From contig LRSR01007708.1 in NCBI GenBank assembly GCA_001579985.1, positions 1-31,628 of the forward strand: a stretch of DNA of 31,628 nucleotides, read 5' to 3'. How positions within the stretch are numbered: position 1 is the stretch's first letter; each line of letters opens with the position of its first letter. Of this stretch, positions 10,577 to 21,658 are shown one piece after another. The stretch is from Hypsibius dujardini (lineage: Eukaryota > Tardigrada > Eutardigrada > Parachela > Hypsibiidae). The position numbers and the translations under genes were made by a program. The notes under the pieces are model-generated. The model searched no databases and was not told the origin of the DNA. It saw nothing but the letters and a program-made list of their open reading frames with translations.

Positions 10577-12098
10577 GGCCTGCCTGCCTGCCTGTATTTC
10601 TCTTTGTTTGTCTGCTTTTCCGTCTGTCCATATCTCTTTGTCTTGGTCTATTAAGAACTTACCAGTGCGGAGGTTTCGCTCGTTGATCTCAACGAACTGG
10701 TCACGGTCAGGACGGCTAGTCTCGTGGGGGATGCCTAAGAAAAGAAATATTCGTAACGTTAATCAACAATGCCTTAACTTGGCCAGGGGACGAAATTCCG
10801 GAACAACTCTTACCGAGCAAGTTCATGATCCGACGGCCGACACGCTTGGTGGTAAAGCAGCCTGGTAATTAATTTAAATATAGTTAGAACTCGCAAAGTC
10901 GTGTTTAAAAACTCGCTTTTGAAACTCACTCGTTCCGAGGATGACGTTAGAGACAGATCCGGAGGTGAAAGAGCTGGTTTGACGACCGCTGCCAGTCGAG
11001 CCGGTGGACATACCCAAAGGAGCGGAGCACCTGTTAAAAAGTTTCGAATTCTGCGGTACATTCGTTATAAAGCATAATCAAACCAATCAAAGCGGGAAAA
11101 GTTGTAATGCGTACAACATTTTATTTCAGTTTATGTAAAGCATGTACGTATGTAAAGCAATGAACACATTATTGTTTCGAGTGATTCCCCTTGTTGAGAA
11201 TGACATGAGAAATATATGGTATTAATAATTTGAAAAAAAGTAATCCAACTCCTAATCTTATTCCAATGAGCATTCAATTGATGAGCATACAAAAAAATCT
11301 TCTGAAAACTTACTTGTTACCAGACTTGATTGAAACGTAGTTGGAGTCGGAACTGCGTTTGGTAACAAATCGGACGCAGGTCTTCTCGGAAATGTCGGCA
11401 AACATGTTTTTCAAGGCTCGTGCATTGTTAGCTGTATAAAGAATCAAGACAAGGATATTACTAATAATCATTCCCAGGCATCAATGCCTGTCCCAGCAAA
11501 CAAACGCAAGCAGGGACCTCTATACCGGATCAGACAGAAGTCAGATCAAGTTTTTCCCTACCGGAAATATCAGACGCAATCTCGTAGGGGATCACGCCAC
11601 CCTTCCAGGCGGTGATCTTCGGGGTAGAAAAGTCGTTGTCCGCGTCCGCGTCATCTCCCCATCGGGAACCGGTGGAACTGCCGCGACCTGATTGGACAGA
11701 GCTGGCACGGGATCCAGACGAGCCGGTGTTGCGGGTATCGCTGTCAAAGCCGAAATCGCGACCGCCGCTGCCGCCGAAACCGGAACCGCTATCACGGTCG
11801 CGAGATGAGCTGGAATCACGGCTGTTCGAGATTCGTTCGGCTGAAAATAAAAGGAATTCTATTAGTTTATTCAGCTGTCTGCTTGTCTGCCAGCTTGTTT
11901 GTTTGTCTGTCTGCCTGCCTGCCTGTCTGTCGTCTGTTTGTCTGTTTGTTTGTCTGTTTGCCTGTCTGTTTGCTTGTCTGTTTGTCTGTCTGTTTGCCTG
12001 TCTGTTTGTCTGTCTGTCTATCTATCGGCCTGTCTGACCGACTTACCGGAAACAACGACGAGGAGCGCACAGGCGACGAAACATGCAAGCTTGGCCAT
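10214..12098 (-). CDS. Secreted astacin-like protein with degenerate active site (predicted pseudoprotease), seven exons
   Basis: Secreted M12A astacin-fold protein, predicted not to cut peptides. Exons: 12098-12047, 11840-11562, 11431-11314, 11030-10930, 10861-10814, 10734-10663, 10491-10214; every junction is GT-AG and phases close, giving 315 residues. Residues 1-17 are a signal peptide. Residues 19-90 are a Ser/Gly/Arg/Asp-rich linker instead of a typical propeptide. The fold starts at W96-K-G-G-V-I-P-Y-E-I. The four astacin cysteines are kept (C129, C151, C185, C304, expected pairs 129-304 and 151-185). The zinc motif HExxHxxGxxH reads R193-R194-I-M-N197-L-L-G-I-P-H203: ligands one and two and the catalytic Glu are lost, while H203 and the following ETSRPDRD remain. 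The Met-turn SIMHY is S-I-T-Q-Y254. The C-terminus FQKINKAYNC is typical of the family, with a Ser/Arg tail added. The frame is open and splicing intact, so this looks like a conserved inactive homologue rather than a broken gene. Confidence 0.9.
10532..10630. repeat. CTGT tetranucleotide tract in astacin-like intron 6
   Basis: About nine TGTC units on the plus strand, then GCCT units and degenerate TGTCTGCTTTT sequence. It lies between the exon 6 donor and the exon 7 acceptor. Confidence 0.9.
11874..12034. repeat. CTGT/TTGT tetranucleotide tract in astacin-like intron 1
   Basis: Roughly 160 bp of TGTC, TGTT and TGCC units fill most of the first intron (12046-11841). On the gene's sense strand it reads ACAGACAAACAG and begins just after the GTAAGT donor. 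Confidence 0.9.
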
Positions 12099-12132
12099 GG
12101 TGGATGAAGGTGCGGGAAAGAAAGAATAACCA

Positions 12133-12171
12133 ACTGAGACAGCTTCTGTGTCGCCTACCAAACCTTTTATT
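12133..12171 (-). promoter_or_regulatory. Core promoter of the astacin-like gene (TATA variant plus initiator)
   Basis: On the minus strand, AATAAAAGG (TATA-like ATAAAA at 12170-12165) is followed about 30 bp later by TCAGTT at 12137-12132, an arthropod-type initiator. The spacing is right for a TATA-Inr pair. Transcription would start near 12135, leaving a 5' UTR of about 37 bases. Confidence 0.55.
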
Positions 12172-13373
12172 AGCAGCAGTGTTGAATTATTGCAAGCACC
12201 GCAGAAGACATCCAACCAAAGCGGCAGACAACAAAGCCGGTTTTCTGGCTGCGCAGATCGTCAGGCCCGAGCGATGTTGGCTGATTATGAAAAAAATGGT
12301 GTGTGATAATGATCGTCTTCCGGGAGGTATGCCATCTGTCTTGGTGCGGCTATCTCGGTATAATGATCTAAACTGTGTAACTGATGGATAGATGGACGGT
12401 AAATCCCACTTTGGACACGCTTCAACAGCTGCCGTGCCTGGAAGTGCTCTGGCAAAATGTCATAGGATTCGGCTGTTTTTCATGATCATGTTACGGTGAA
12501 TCATGGCTGCCTGCTTGCTACTTGTTTCACAATCACGTAAACAGATGATCTGTCGATGCTTTCTTGTTCTTTAGTGCCATACGTAGAAAAGACATGAAGC
12601 GTGAGAAAGGGTTCTGTGGTACGTTGATGGCTATAACTGTTGTTATTATTCCTCCATGAAATTTGCAAACGCTGGATTGTACTCTAGAATTTCAAAAAAA
12701 TAGACAAGTACTTAAAATAAGTAAAAAATAAATAAGACGGATAAAAATCATACACTCAGAAGACGGGCACAATAATGTAGTTATGTAAACACGGAACCAT
12801 TTTATTCCTACAAAAAAGCGCTCCCTTAGAATAAGTGGCTTTATGAGACGTATAGTTTATGAAGGAATTCTGCAGACGCGTGCAGTAATATTTTTTCGTG
12901 CTACGCTGTAGATATATATCGGTCAAAGCAGCCACAAAAAAAGAATTCAAGTTTCTTGAAGTAAGTTTTCCGACGCCATTGTGTCCCTTTTGTCGCCGTA
13001 TTAGACTTCACTGCGAAATTCTTTTTTCAACCAGAATACTCCACTTACAGGGCACTGTATTGTTCGCTCGTCTTGCAGTGTCAGCTTTTGCAGCTGCTAT
13101 TGTACACTAACGACCCAAGCCCAAAACTCACTCATGCATTCCTGGTAGAAGTTGCAAGCCTCCACACAGTCACTGTACAGGAGTGTACTGTAGGTCCCGT
13201 ACCCAATCACTAACACCCACACATCGCACATTCAACCGAAAGAGACACAAACACAGCTCAACTGTAAGAAAAAGGTACCGCCGAACAACCAGTACTAATT
13301 ACAAACATACCTTGTAGCAAAACGAGACATTGAGACATACCGAAAAATGGAGAAAATGTCTCGAAAAGAGCTT
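12172..13373. other. Intergenic between astacin-like gene and MRPL40
   Basis: No convincing gene. The minus-strand AATAAA at about 12803-12798 is a possible but distant poly(A) signal for MRPL40. A 44-codon minus-strand frame at 13231-13097 ends beside a GTGAGT donor-like site but has no partner exon. The rest appears to be unremarkable AT-rich sequence. Confidence 0.5.
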
Positions 13374-15035
13374 CTACCACTTCCTCGTCGTATCGATATA
13401 GTCGCCGTCTGGTGCGACATATCCCGGAATCGGAGGAGTGTTAACGGGACCTTTCAGTGTAAGGGGCAAAAAGCTTTCGTTAATCTGAAAGGAACAAGAA
13501 TGGAATATGAAATATATGTACCGCGTGCCTGTATGTGATTTACCAACATGCTGTACTTGAACAAAACAGAATGCACAAAGAGGAAACACAAGCGGAGGAA
13601 GGTAACAGACATCGAGGGAAAGCGGCAACAAAACACAGTAATGGACAGGACGAAAAATCGGCAAAAGCAGGGGCAGGCATGTAAGCAAATAGGTAGGCAA
13701 GCAGACAGGCAGGCTGGCAGGTATTCAAAACAGACAGGCAGACAAAACACACACAAAACCAACAAAATGTCAGACAGACAGACAAAGAGACCAACAGGAC
13801 TTACAGCAATGGCTTTTAAATACAACTCCTCCGACTCTGCTCGTAGTTCCCGCAAGGCCGACTCCTGTGAAAGTATCATAGTGCTGAGTTTATCCTGCTC
13901 CGCTAGATGTTGATAGTGCTTATAGCGTGTCCAGCTCTTCAGGGCGAGGGCTCTGCGTTCTGTCTCTTCTTCCGTTACTGGTGGATTCTTTCTCGTCCGT
14001 GAACTGCGAAGAAAAATGCAAAGAGGGTTACCATGACTTAATCGCCCAATCGGGCCGATCATTTGCAAAGTAGTAAAAATCTAATCCAATGTATCACAAA
14101 ATATCGCGACAGAGAAATTCGGCAATTAATGAGCTACTTTAAATGTAACTGTGATTCTGCAGGTGTATATATCGACTATGATTAAATAAATGATGCATTT
14201 AAATTCATTTAAATTCATTCAAAATTCCCAATTAAATGATTAGTCAAGGAAGTATTTCAATCAAAACACTTGAGTCAAAAAAATACAATTATGATGCCAT
14301 TAAGAGGAGGAATTTAAGTGACCCTAATAAAATGAACTGAATGTAATTGAAATAAATTTCACCTGACTCATTAGGTTTGCGAAAAAGAAATGTTTTCCAA
14401 TTATCACACTAGTTGCGGCAAAATATACTAAATCAAGCAAATCAGCAACTGCCGAATAAATTAAATACCAACCAATCAACTGATCAATCAGTAATAGTTG
14501 CATACGGAAACCTTGACCTACTGATTCATCAATCAACCAACCACTTCAATGGCCCATAGACTCGCAATTTCCCATATATTCCGCTTCTGTGTCTCCACTG
14601 AATCCCATCTCATTCCTCCACTTACTGAACTTCACCCAACAGCTTCTTGCTGACAGTCATCTCGTCAATCGGTTTGAGCGACTGCGCGTGCTTCTGAAGC
14701 TGCCGAATGGCCTTCTCGATTTTGCCTTTCTTCTTTTCCGCCCGGGCCTTTAAAATAGCCGGATCCATTTTCTTCTTCTTCTTCAACGGTTCCGCACTAG
14801 AGAGAGAAAAATTTCACACTCAATTCTGAACATCCCGCCAACGGGTAGCATGATAAAATACGCACCACAACGGTGTGCCAAGCCAGAAACAAAGCGGGTT
14901 GCTGGTATGCAGGCAAGCGGCGGCCATTCTTCTGCTGCCAGGGTCGCCGCATTTCGCTAGGAAACTAGGTGACGCACACTTCGAAGAAATGGCCGATGGC
15001 GAGATCAATCCTCGGGCTATCCGAATTACGTTCAT
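13374..15035 (-). CDS. MRPL40: Mitochondrial large ribosomal subunit protein mL40
   Basis: Component of the mitochondrial 39S/54S ribosomal subunit, acting in the matrix. Exons 15035-14866, 14796-14626, 14003-13805 and 13484-13374 join in consistent phases to give 216 residues, close to the roughly 206 of vertebrate mL40. The N-terminal 50 or so residues are basic and Ser/Ala-rich, fitting a mitochondrial presequence. Family landmarks are AEPLKKKKKMDP (58-69), the coiled, charged region after it, TEEETERRALALKSW, the helix ending ESEELYLKAIA, and the C-terminal GPVNTPPIPGYVAPDG then DYID. Intron 1 is only 69 bp with a non-consensus donor GTGCGT, chosen because it alone keeps phase; introns 2 and 3 are 622 and 320 bp. 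An in-frame upstream ATG-like start near 15122 is possible, but M15035 gives the expected length. Divergent neighbour of NDUFA4. Confidence 0.93.
13675..13800. repeat. ACAG/GGCA tetranucleotide tract in MRPL40 intron 3
   Basis: Degenerate GGCA, AGACAGAC and AGGC units on the plus strand lie next to the donor at 13804. In the sense of MRPL40 they read CTGTCTGT. Confidence 0.85.
14004..14625. other. MRPL40 intron 2, AT-rich
   Basis: AT-rich intron. It has short ATTTAAATTCATTTAAATTC repeats near 14195-14220, and CAATCAA-type motifs near 14470-14545 that resemble those in the 7805-8510 element. No gene is seen inside. Confidence 0.6.
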
Positions 15036-15967
15036 ATTTGCCAGCAAAGTACCGGGAAGGAGAGAGTCGGAAAAAAATTCGAATGTTGTCGTACGGATTG
15101 TGCAACAATTCCGTAAAATCAATCAATCTATCGCGACCAATAATGAGCGACGCTCCTTTCTCTGCTGGTGGATTGAGGTGGAATTGACTGACTAAACACA
15201 GCCGTCATTCATAAAGACCACCAGACTACGTTGTGCGTACGCGAGAATAATGGAGCGGGCTTGTCTACGCTGTGTTTGTCTGGCCACAAGACCACACCTG
15301 CGGAACTGGTCAGTCAGGAAACAGCTTAAGACCGCATTCGTATTGACGCTCAATTCCAGACAACGGCAACACACACTCTGTCTTCCATGGACCTGCCGAG
15401 GGTTTTTATGGTAACCTTCGGGTTACCTTCCCCGGGGAAAGGTAGTAGCCTTTCACCCAAATGTCCCCACCTGGTTCCGCGAAGATGGGGAACCATTCGC
15501 TGTGCTTTATCAAGCAGAGAATAGACCACATAACTGCACATACATGTGTTACGCACGTGGACACAAGATAGCGCTACCGAGTCAAGCCATTTGCCTCGTT
15601 TAGCGCTTACTAATGGAGCTAAATAGCTTGACTCGGGTGGCGCTATCTTGTGGCCAGGTGTCTAGTATAGGCACATGGCTAAAATGCTGGTTAACTGAGT
15701 TAGAGCTGTTTTGTGGCCCGAATGACTTTGGCTCTGACTCGGTTAGAAGGTATTTTGGCCATCTGTGTACAATTCCAGGGTTCCCCAATGTGCAGCGTTT
15801 ACCGTTTATAATGCGGATAACTACGCACTCAAAGTACCACAGCAGCAGCACAGATTTCCTCTAGGATTTTTCCATATCTGTATAGTGCTTTCGAGGCGAA
15901 AATTTTTTGGACAAAATTATCAACTTATCTCGTGTTCAATCTCTCTAACTGGTTATTAAAACCTAAA
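15036..15967. other. Shared upstream region of MRPL40 and NDUFA4
   Basis: A 932 bp interval lies between the two divergent start codons. It contains a palindromic CCCCGGGG core near 15429-15440, an E-box CACGTG at 15554-15559, and an imperfect hairpin at 15562-15652. Any promoters of both genes must lie here. I see no coding sequence. Confidence 0.6.
15562..15652. repeat. Imperfect inverted repeat, about 31 bp arms
   Basis: Arm 15562-15592 pairs with 15621-15652 with about three mismatches and one gap. The shared core is CACAAGATAGCGC. The loop is about 28 bp. It could be a MITE end pair or a cruciform-forming element in the shared upstream region. Confidence 0.7.
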
Positions 15968-16234
15968 ATGTTGCGCGGAATGACTTGGCAGAGTCTGAAG
16001 CATCTTCCGTCCTTGATGGCGCTGTACTTTGTCGTGGGTCTCGCACCGACACTCGATCTGATCTCGCTCACTCGCACGGCCATCTACAATCCGGACGTCT
16101 CGTGGCGCCACAAGGCAGAACTCCGTCCCTTCGACTACTACCAGGATGGGAAGCAGTACAAGCTGATGGCCCTCTCGATGGACTACAAGAATCTTCCGCC
16201 GAACCCGGCGCCCAAGTTGCCGCCACCGCCGTAG
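15968..16234 (+). CDS. NDUFA4: NDUFA4-like subunit of cytochrome c oxidase / respiratory complex
   Basis: Small inner-mitochondrial-membrane protein of the NDUFA4/COXFA4 family, 88 residues in one exon against about 81 in vertebrates. It starts MLRGM, has KHLPSL then a single membrane segment at about 14-36, and continues IYNPDVSW (39-46) and YKLMALSMDYKNL (64-76), all at family positions. D30 within the hydrophobic stretch is unusual. The C-terminus is a proline tail (PPNPAPKLPPPP) in place of the usual short charged end. An upstream in-frame start at 15932 would add 12 residues, but MLR is the conserved start. Absence of introns is compatible with a true gene or an intact retrocopy; the head-to-head placement with MRPL40 says nothing decisive. 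Confidence 0.85.
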   Translation: MLRGMTWQSLKHLPSLMALYFVVGLAPTLDLISLTRTAIYNPDVSWRHKAELRPFDYYQDGKQYKLMALSMDYKNLPPNPAPKLPPPP

Positions 16235-16252
16235 CCGCCACCGCCGTCGTAG
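16220..16252 (+). repeat. Duplicated stop-containing proline-codon block at the NDUFA4 3' end
   Basis: CCGCCACCGCCGTAG at 16220-16234 is followed directly by CCGCCACCGCCGTCGTAG. The last four proline codons plus stop have been copied in tandem, with one inserted TCG triplet in the second copy. Confidence 0.85.
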
Positions 16253-18780
16253 GAGCCTTAAGGTTCTCAACACAAACTGGATGGTCACCACCACAAACCT
16301 TACAAATGTGTACATATCCGACTTGTTGCTTAATAATTTGTGCGTTGTAATGCGGTGTGGCTAGTGAAAAGAAGTTTAGAGTTAGAATTCGTACACTTGT
16401 TTTATTAATTTGGATTTATGATACGTGGGATAATTGGTAAGGCGACAATCCGGGCAATTTTATTTGCACTATATATGTCAGGCATGTCAGACATTAATGG
16501 CTATTCATTTAACCAGTCAACGTGCGGTTTCAGATCGGACACGATTTGAGTGCCCGAAGTAATTTTTCCTTTCATAGTTCTATTCAACCAAGAACAATAT
16601 AATTTTCAATTTTTTTGAGCGACTTTGAGAAAATTCGTGTTTTTTGGGCTGACCACTGTCCACTGTCGAGTTAGAAACAAAATTACCAATAAAAACTGTT
16701 TCTTGCAATTGCCTGCAATATTTGGTTAAAACATCAATAAATCAATACGTGATTTTCCATGGTAGTCAGTTATATTAATTTTTTTACACAAAATCGGAAT
16801 TCTTCGTTGACTCAGATAATTAGTTTTAAAGAATGTATATAGATGGTCAACTTGGTGGATGGAAAAAACTACATATTTTAGAAATTTTGGACAGCTCACA
16901 GCTTGCGGAGACCTTTTTCACTCAACAAGTGAAACTGGTTAACTTATTGGCAATTCTGCCGAAAATTGGTGAAGTGGTAAATGACCAAGCCATAATATCT
17001 AATTTTCAAGCACGACACCAACCTTTAAAATCAGTTGAGTTTAGCAAAATCGTTCAAACCATCTCTGTGGGAAAATTCGGAGGTCGCCATGTCGTCATTT
17101 GACGACATTGGGCTTTAACTGGAGACCCATCAAAAACTGCAATTGGTAGGTTAGAACCATTTAATGATAGTCCGAATTTGATGGAAAAACTAAATTTTTT
17201 TCTACTGTTTTGAAATCTCCGGGGGACCCTACACCCTCAAATGTTTCAAAATGATCAAGAACAATAGGCGAGAATTTCGAGTTCAATTTTGAAAAAAAAT
17301 CAGTTTGCCTTTACCCACTCCTGGCCATACTACCAGGGCTCCTGATTCCTAAACGAGCCCCTGGCGATTATCGTAACACATTAAGCGGGAAACGTCCCGT
17401 TTTCGAGCCATGCTTTTTCAATTTAATTGCACGTACTGCATAAAGATTAATTTTTTATGTTCTGCTGTTTTTTCATCAGCGTCGAACGTACTAAATTAGG
17501 GCTTCATTGTTTTACAAGTTCATAAGACAAGACGGACGCACTTAGTATAAACGTTTTTCGGCGCGCCTCTCCGGTTACCGGGATCGAAACCTTTGTTAAA
17601 ACAACCTCTCGTAAAAATTCGGAGGTCGTTCGGTTGTTATTTGACGACATTGGGCTTCAACTATATAATTGTAAAATTTGAAGAAAATTTGTCAGCCCAA
17701 AAAGCCACAACAAATAATTCAATGACACTCACTTTTACGTGACGAAAAGGCCACTATTTTGTTCATCTATTCGAAGGGTAATAATTGATTTAAAATTGCT
17801 GGCCATATTTAAAAAAAACTATCTGAAAAGGCCTAAAAGTTATAAATTATGTAGGCTACCTATGGATGGTAGCAAATTTCCATACAAAATGTTATGGTTC
17901 CGCCAGCTCTCGGTTTTTGAAGAATGCCGAATAAGGACGTTCACATGCCACGTATAACAGGCTCAGACAATCAATAAAGCAAATTTGCATAAATAATTAC
18001 TACTCTGCCAATCGGACTTGAAACCAAAATCTGGCTATTCCGCTTTAAAGGTATACTTGTTTGTAATACTAAGATTTCAAAAGTTGAATTTTAAAGCATC
18101 ATTTCGTTTAATTAAACGGCATAATTCTCCTGAAGCGAAGAGATTGCTTCCAGAGAATTTGCGACATACCCTGGCTTTGCGGAGCAATGAGGATAGGTGA
18201 TATCCTTCATTATTCTAATATCTTTGAAAAGGCCGTTATTTTTGCTATCTTTATGTAGTTTAAACGACTCATTTAAAGCCAAAACTGACCACCCTGTAAA
18301 TGTTACCGGAAATGAGGTGTTGAAATTACTAGATCGATTGCCTTAAGGAAAAGAACAAGAACATTTTAATTGTTTTTAAGAAAACCTAAGAGTAAAAAAA
18401 TAGCAGCAAAGTTCTGCGTGAAGCAATTTACACGATTTTGTTTGCCTGAATAGAAATATAAATTGCCTAAATTGTTGTTTTTAGAATTTGGAAGTAATAA
18501 ATAATCTTGCCTTTCCAATCTATGGTGGACACGAGCTTATTATCAAAAACGGCGTCGATACAATTGTATGTACATGCAAGATAGGTAATTGCTGTTTTTG
18601 GTAGACTGATTAATTTTTACATTTGTTTTTTCACACCCGGGATTGGGTTTCTCGTCTCAAATATAAGTACACAATGTAAACCAAAATACCCCGATATCAT
18701 CCAAAATTCGAACGACCTTGATTGAAACTGAATTCTCGCTAGTTTTCGGGTATTACCGTACCGGAGAAATACAAGAGAAA
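16253..18780. other. Intergenic, repeat remnants
   Basis: No gene. A direct repeat of about 50 bp occurs at 17072-17120 and 17613-17662 (shared AAATTCGGAGGTCG and TTGACGACATTGGGCTT). The block 17195-17365 is related to the repeat at 3838-4700. TTTTTGGGCTGAC near 16640 recurs inverted near 17690, so 16630-17705 may be one older element. Open frames such as 16833-17102 look like chance. Confidence 0.5.
17195..17365. repeat. Copy of the 3838-4700 repeat family
   Basis: This block shares TTTCAAAATGATCA, the CCTTTACCCACTCCTGG-type motif and GGGCTCCTGATTCC with the two ends of 3838-4700. Confidence 0.5.
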
Positions 18781-18789
18781 ATTGAGTGA

Positions 18790-19320
18790 GTACATTGACC
18801 AGTCCGGTTGAAAATTAGCGGCAGGTGTTACCACAAATCCATACGCGACACACATAATAATTTTACGTGTGGTAGCTGACTGGTTTGCGGAGACGAGGGG
18901 GCCAGACGAAAGCCATTAGACTGAAACAAAAGGGCAGTTGCGGGACGCTTATCTGATTATCGGAGGACATTTGCTCCAAAGCAGGAGGTGAAAGGAAAAG
19001 GGAAAAATGAAGCAGAGCAGAGGAAAATCAGGAGCGACGAAAAAGGCAACAAAAATCATAAATCTCCATCGGAGTGCTACAGGGCATGACCGCAACGACC
19101 ACGAGCCGTGTCCCATTGCGAGCATTGGATATGGGAGGGCATTGTTCTCCGCCAACTATGCTACTGTCCATTACTGTTTCCTAATTAATTTGCTGATCGC
19201 TCAACTTCAACCACACACGTCCCGCAAATGGAGTTGCCGTTCATTGTCGCCTCTCTTTCTCTCTTTTTCCGTCTGCTGTTTTGTCCAACTCCGGCAAACG
19301 GTCAGTAAATTTACATAGCA
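18790..19320. other. Complex, non-repetitive island (possible regulatory module)
   Basis: Higher GC and higher sequence complexity than the surrounding DNA. It holds a homeodomain-type core CTAATTAATTT near 19180. No splice-compatible coding potential is found. It may be an enhancer of the downstream bZIP gene or a remnant of something unrecognised. Confidence 0.3.
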
Positions 19321-19329
19321 CCCGGCGTT

Positions 19330-20760
19330 TTCGCCCCCATTATAATTCTGGTTATTGGTCGTTGCCCGTGTCCGTTTTGAGACTGCTCTCTTTTTTACCG
19401 TCCTCTGAATGGCCACTATATGCTGGGTCAATTTCTTTCGGACTGAATTCTGCAAGTAGCAAGTGAAAGAATACGTTGAATTCTCACGCAGTATATTTTT
19501 TATATTGTGGTGTATCGTGTGTATATCAATATGTACAGTATACTCTGTATAGCGAATAATGTAGATCATGACGCAAAACTGCGTTCACGAGGAGCTAATG
19601 AAGTCCAGTTGCGTTTGAGAAATCTACAGTATAATCCTCGGTAGTAAAAATATTCATGTGGAAAGCGAATACGGTATTCCAGTGAATTTGTTTTTACCAA
19701 ATTACCATTACGAACGAGAGCTAATTGATTTCAAATTTTGTGTAAAATCCCAACAGGTAAGACGCAAAGAAACGTTACGAGTCTGTTGTTTTTGGCTAAA
19801 TTTTTAATTCGGCTAACGTCAAAATCGCTTTTAATTTGGCGAAGAGAGGAAGGCAGGGGGCGCACGTGTTTGTCAAATGACAACGAAGAGTACTAGTACT
19901 ACTACTCCGTTGATTGATCTATTCGAGCAGCCAAAACAGTCGTTATATTTTCAATTAGGTCAGCAAAATCTTAACGAAAATGTTTCTTTTCTTTGTTCCA
20001 GAATTTACAAAACTAGATTACCTTTCGATTAGCACAACGTAAGCTCTTATAGACAACAAGAAGAAAAGTTATGGCTATTTGCATGCAAGAGAAGTCTTTC
20101 ATCACCGAGAAGGCTTTGTTGTGATTTTTTTCACTCGTGTATCAACGCACTAGTGGCTGTCCTAGCGTCTCGATCCCGGCTAATTTACTGCAAAGTTTCT
20201 TCTTGCTTTTTCAAACAATCGTCAGAACTCTACAACGGGATTATTGCCTTGCTATCCATGCCATCTAATTGAAAAAAATAGACTTTATCAAAACTTTGGA
20301 TTGTGTAAAAGATCGCAGCTTTTCATGTAGCAAGGAGCGGAAAAAGTTCGCCGAATTAAAAGCGATTTTACTCGTTCGTCGAATTTACTTCCTACGGAAA
20401 AAGTGTTGTGTAACAGTTCTCACACTGTTGCGTACTTTGCTTTAAAGCTAGAATTTATTATTTTTTAGATCATGGCATATTTTGTTGCTGAATCGGTAGA
20501 CATTTACTCGTGATTTTCAAAAAAGGACGTTACACCAATAAATAATTGAGTGGGCTTTTCAACCTAAATTATTAAGAGATTTCGCATCTTTCCGACTTGG
20601 TACCACGAATTTTTGGTGTCTACATAACAAGAGCCAATTGGATCAGCTTTTTTTAAAGTAAGTACGTATTCAGCGTCCCAAAATGCGCAGGTGGATTTTG
20701 AAGAATACCATATAGGGCATATATATATATATTTGTTTGACGAATATTATCATTGAGATC
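19330..20760. mobile_element. AT-rich intergenic DNA containing a probable inverted-repeat element (about 19770-20430)
   Basis: The stretch around 19795-19848 matches the reverse complement of about 20343-20400, sharing AAAATCGCTTTTAATT and then GGCGAA. The arms are imperfect and the element would be about 660 bp, without a transposase. The flanking DNA has only simple AT sequence, including an (AT)n run near 20722. Confidence 0.5.
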
Positions 20761-20769
20761 ACATTTCTA

Positions 20770-21060
20770 AACTTGACCTCTGCCTGACCGGTGGTGCATA
20801 TGCCTTCGCGTGCTCCTGCCACGTTCTACACACACACACCGGGTAAAGAGGATCGTAATCCGATGAGGGAGAGATTTACGGGCCACGACCTTTTGTCACC
20901 CGGCAAATCAGCCGTGTACCGAAGCAGCAGACCATTGTCTAAGAGATTTGAGAGAGCGGCACACTTTCCAATCCTGTTAATTAGTCGTCTGTGTCGACGC
21001 GCGTGTTGAAGATCATTCATCAACATCTGCAATTTTTATGCTCTCTATACGCCGAGGGGG
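20770..21060. other. Complex, non-repetitive island (possible regulatory module)
   Basis: GC-richer block with several transcription-factor-like cores: GTAATCC (Otx/Bicoid type) near 20855, CCATTGT (Sox type) near 20932, TTAATTAG (homeodomain) near 20977, and TTTTTATG near 21032. Frames in it look like chance. The regulatory role is inferred from composition and motif density only. Confidence 0.3.
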
Positions 21061-21364
21061 AGGGAAGCAGCAGACATGTCTGATCTCGGCTGTGACCTAG
21101 GCACTAAGCAGATACTTAACAAGCGCGTAGGCTTTTGATCCCTGTGACTCGTTCCAGCCTTTCCGGGATCCCCTTGTACGTATTATACACACATCGGCAC
21201 AATTACAGTACATCCAGAAGCGAAGATACACGACGGCTACTTAAATCCCAACTTTTGAGGATTACAACTGTAAATTTTAACTAGCCACGCGCCCACCGTC
21301 AAAATATATGTCATGCTGCTGAATATGATGGCGTGAGCGATAGCGTTTGCCCAATGCAGATAGA

Positions 21365-21658
21365 AATGGTAAAACTAAACTAAAACTAAACTGAAAGTGA
21401 ACTAAAACTTTTAATAACTAATTTCCTGATTTTATATTTTAAGTTCACTAAAAAAACTAAACTACAAATTTTAGTTTCTAAAAATTTAAACGGGAAAAAC
21501 TACAATTACACAAACATTATACAAACTACAAATTAGTCAACTAATTTCGACTAAACTAGATTAAAATATTTTTATTTACCACTAAACTAAAAATTCTTTG
21601 TAACTTGTTTTTAGTTAGCGAACAAAGTAATTAGTTGACTAATTTTAGTTTTTGCCAT
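21365..21658. mobile_element. ACTAAA-rich fold-back element
   Basis: The left end (ATGGTAAAACTAAACTAAAA) is the approximate inverse of the right end (TTTTAGTTTTTGCCAT). The inside is a palindromic mix of ACTAAA and TTTAGT. No protein is encoded. Confidence 0.55.

Noticed and set aside
13097-13231. 44-codon minus-strand frame with a hydrophobic stretch and Cys residues, ending next to a GTGAGT donor-like site
   Set aside because: No partner exon in phase could be found before the astacin-like gene, and nothing recognisable in the peptide; likely chance.
16833-17102. 89-codon plus-strand frame
   Set aside because: It sits in repeat-derived DNA; part of it repeats 541 bp downstream without an open frame.
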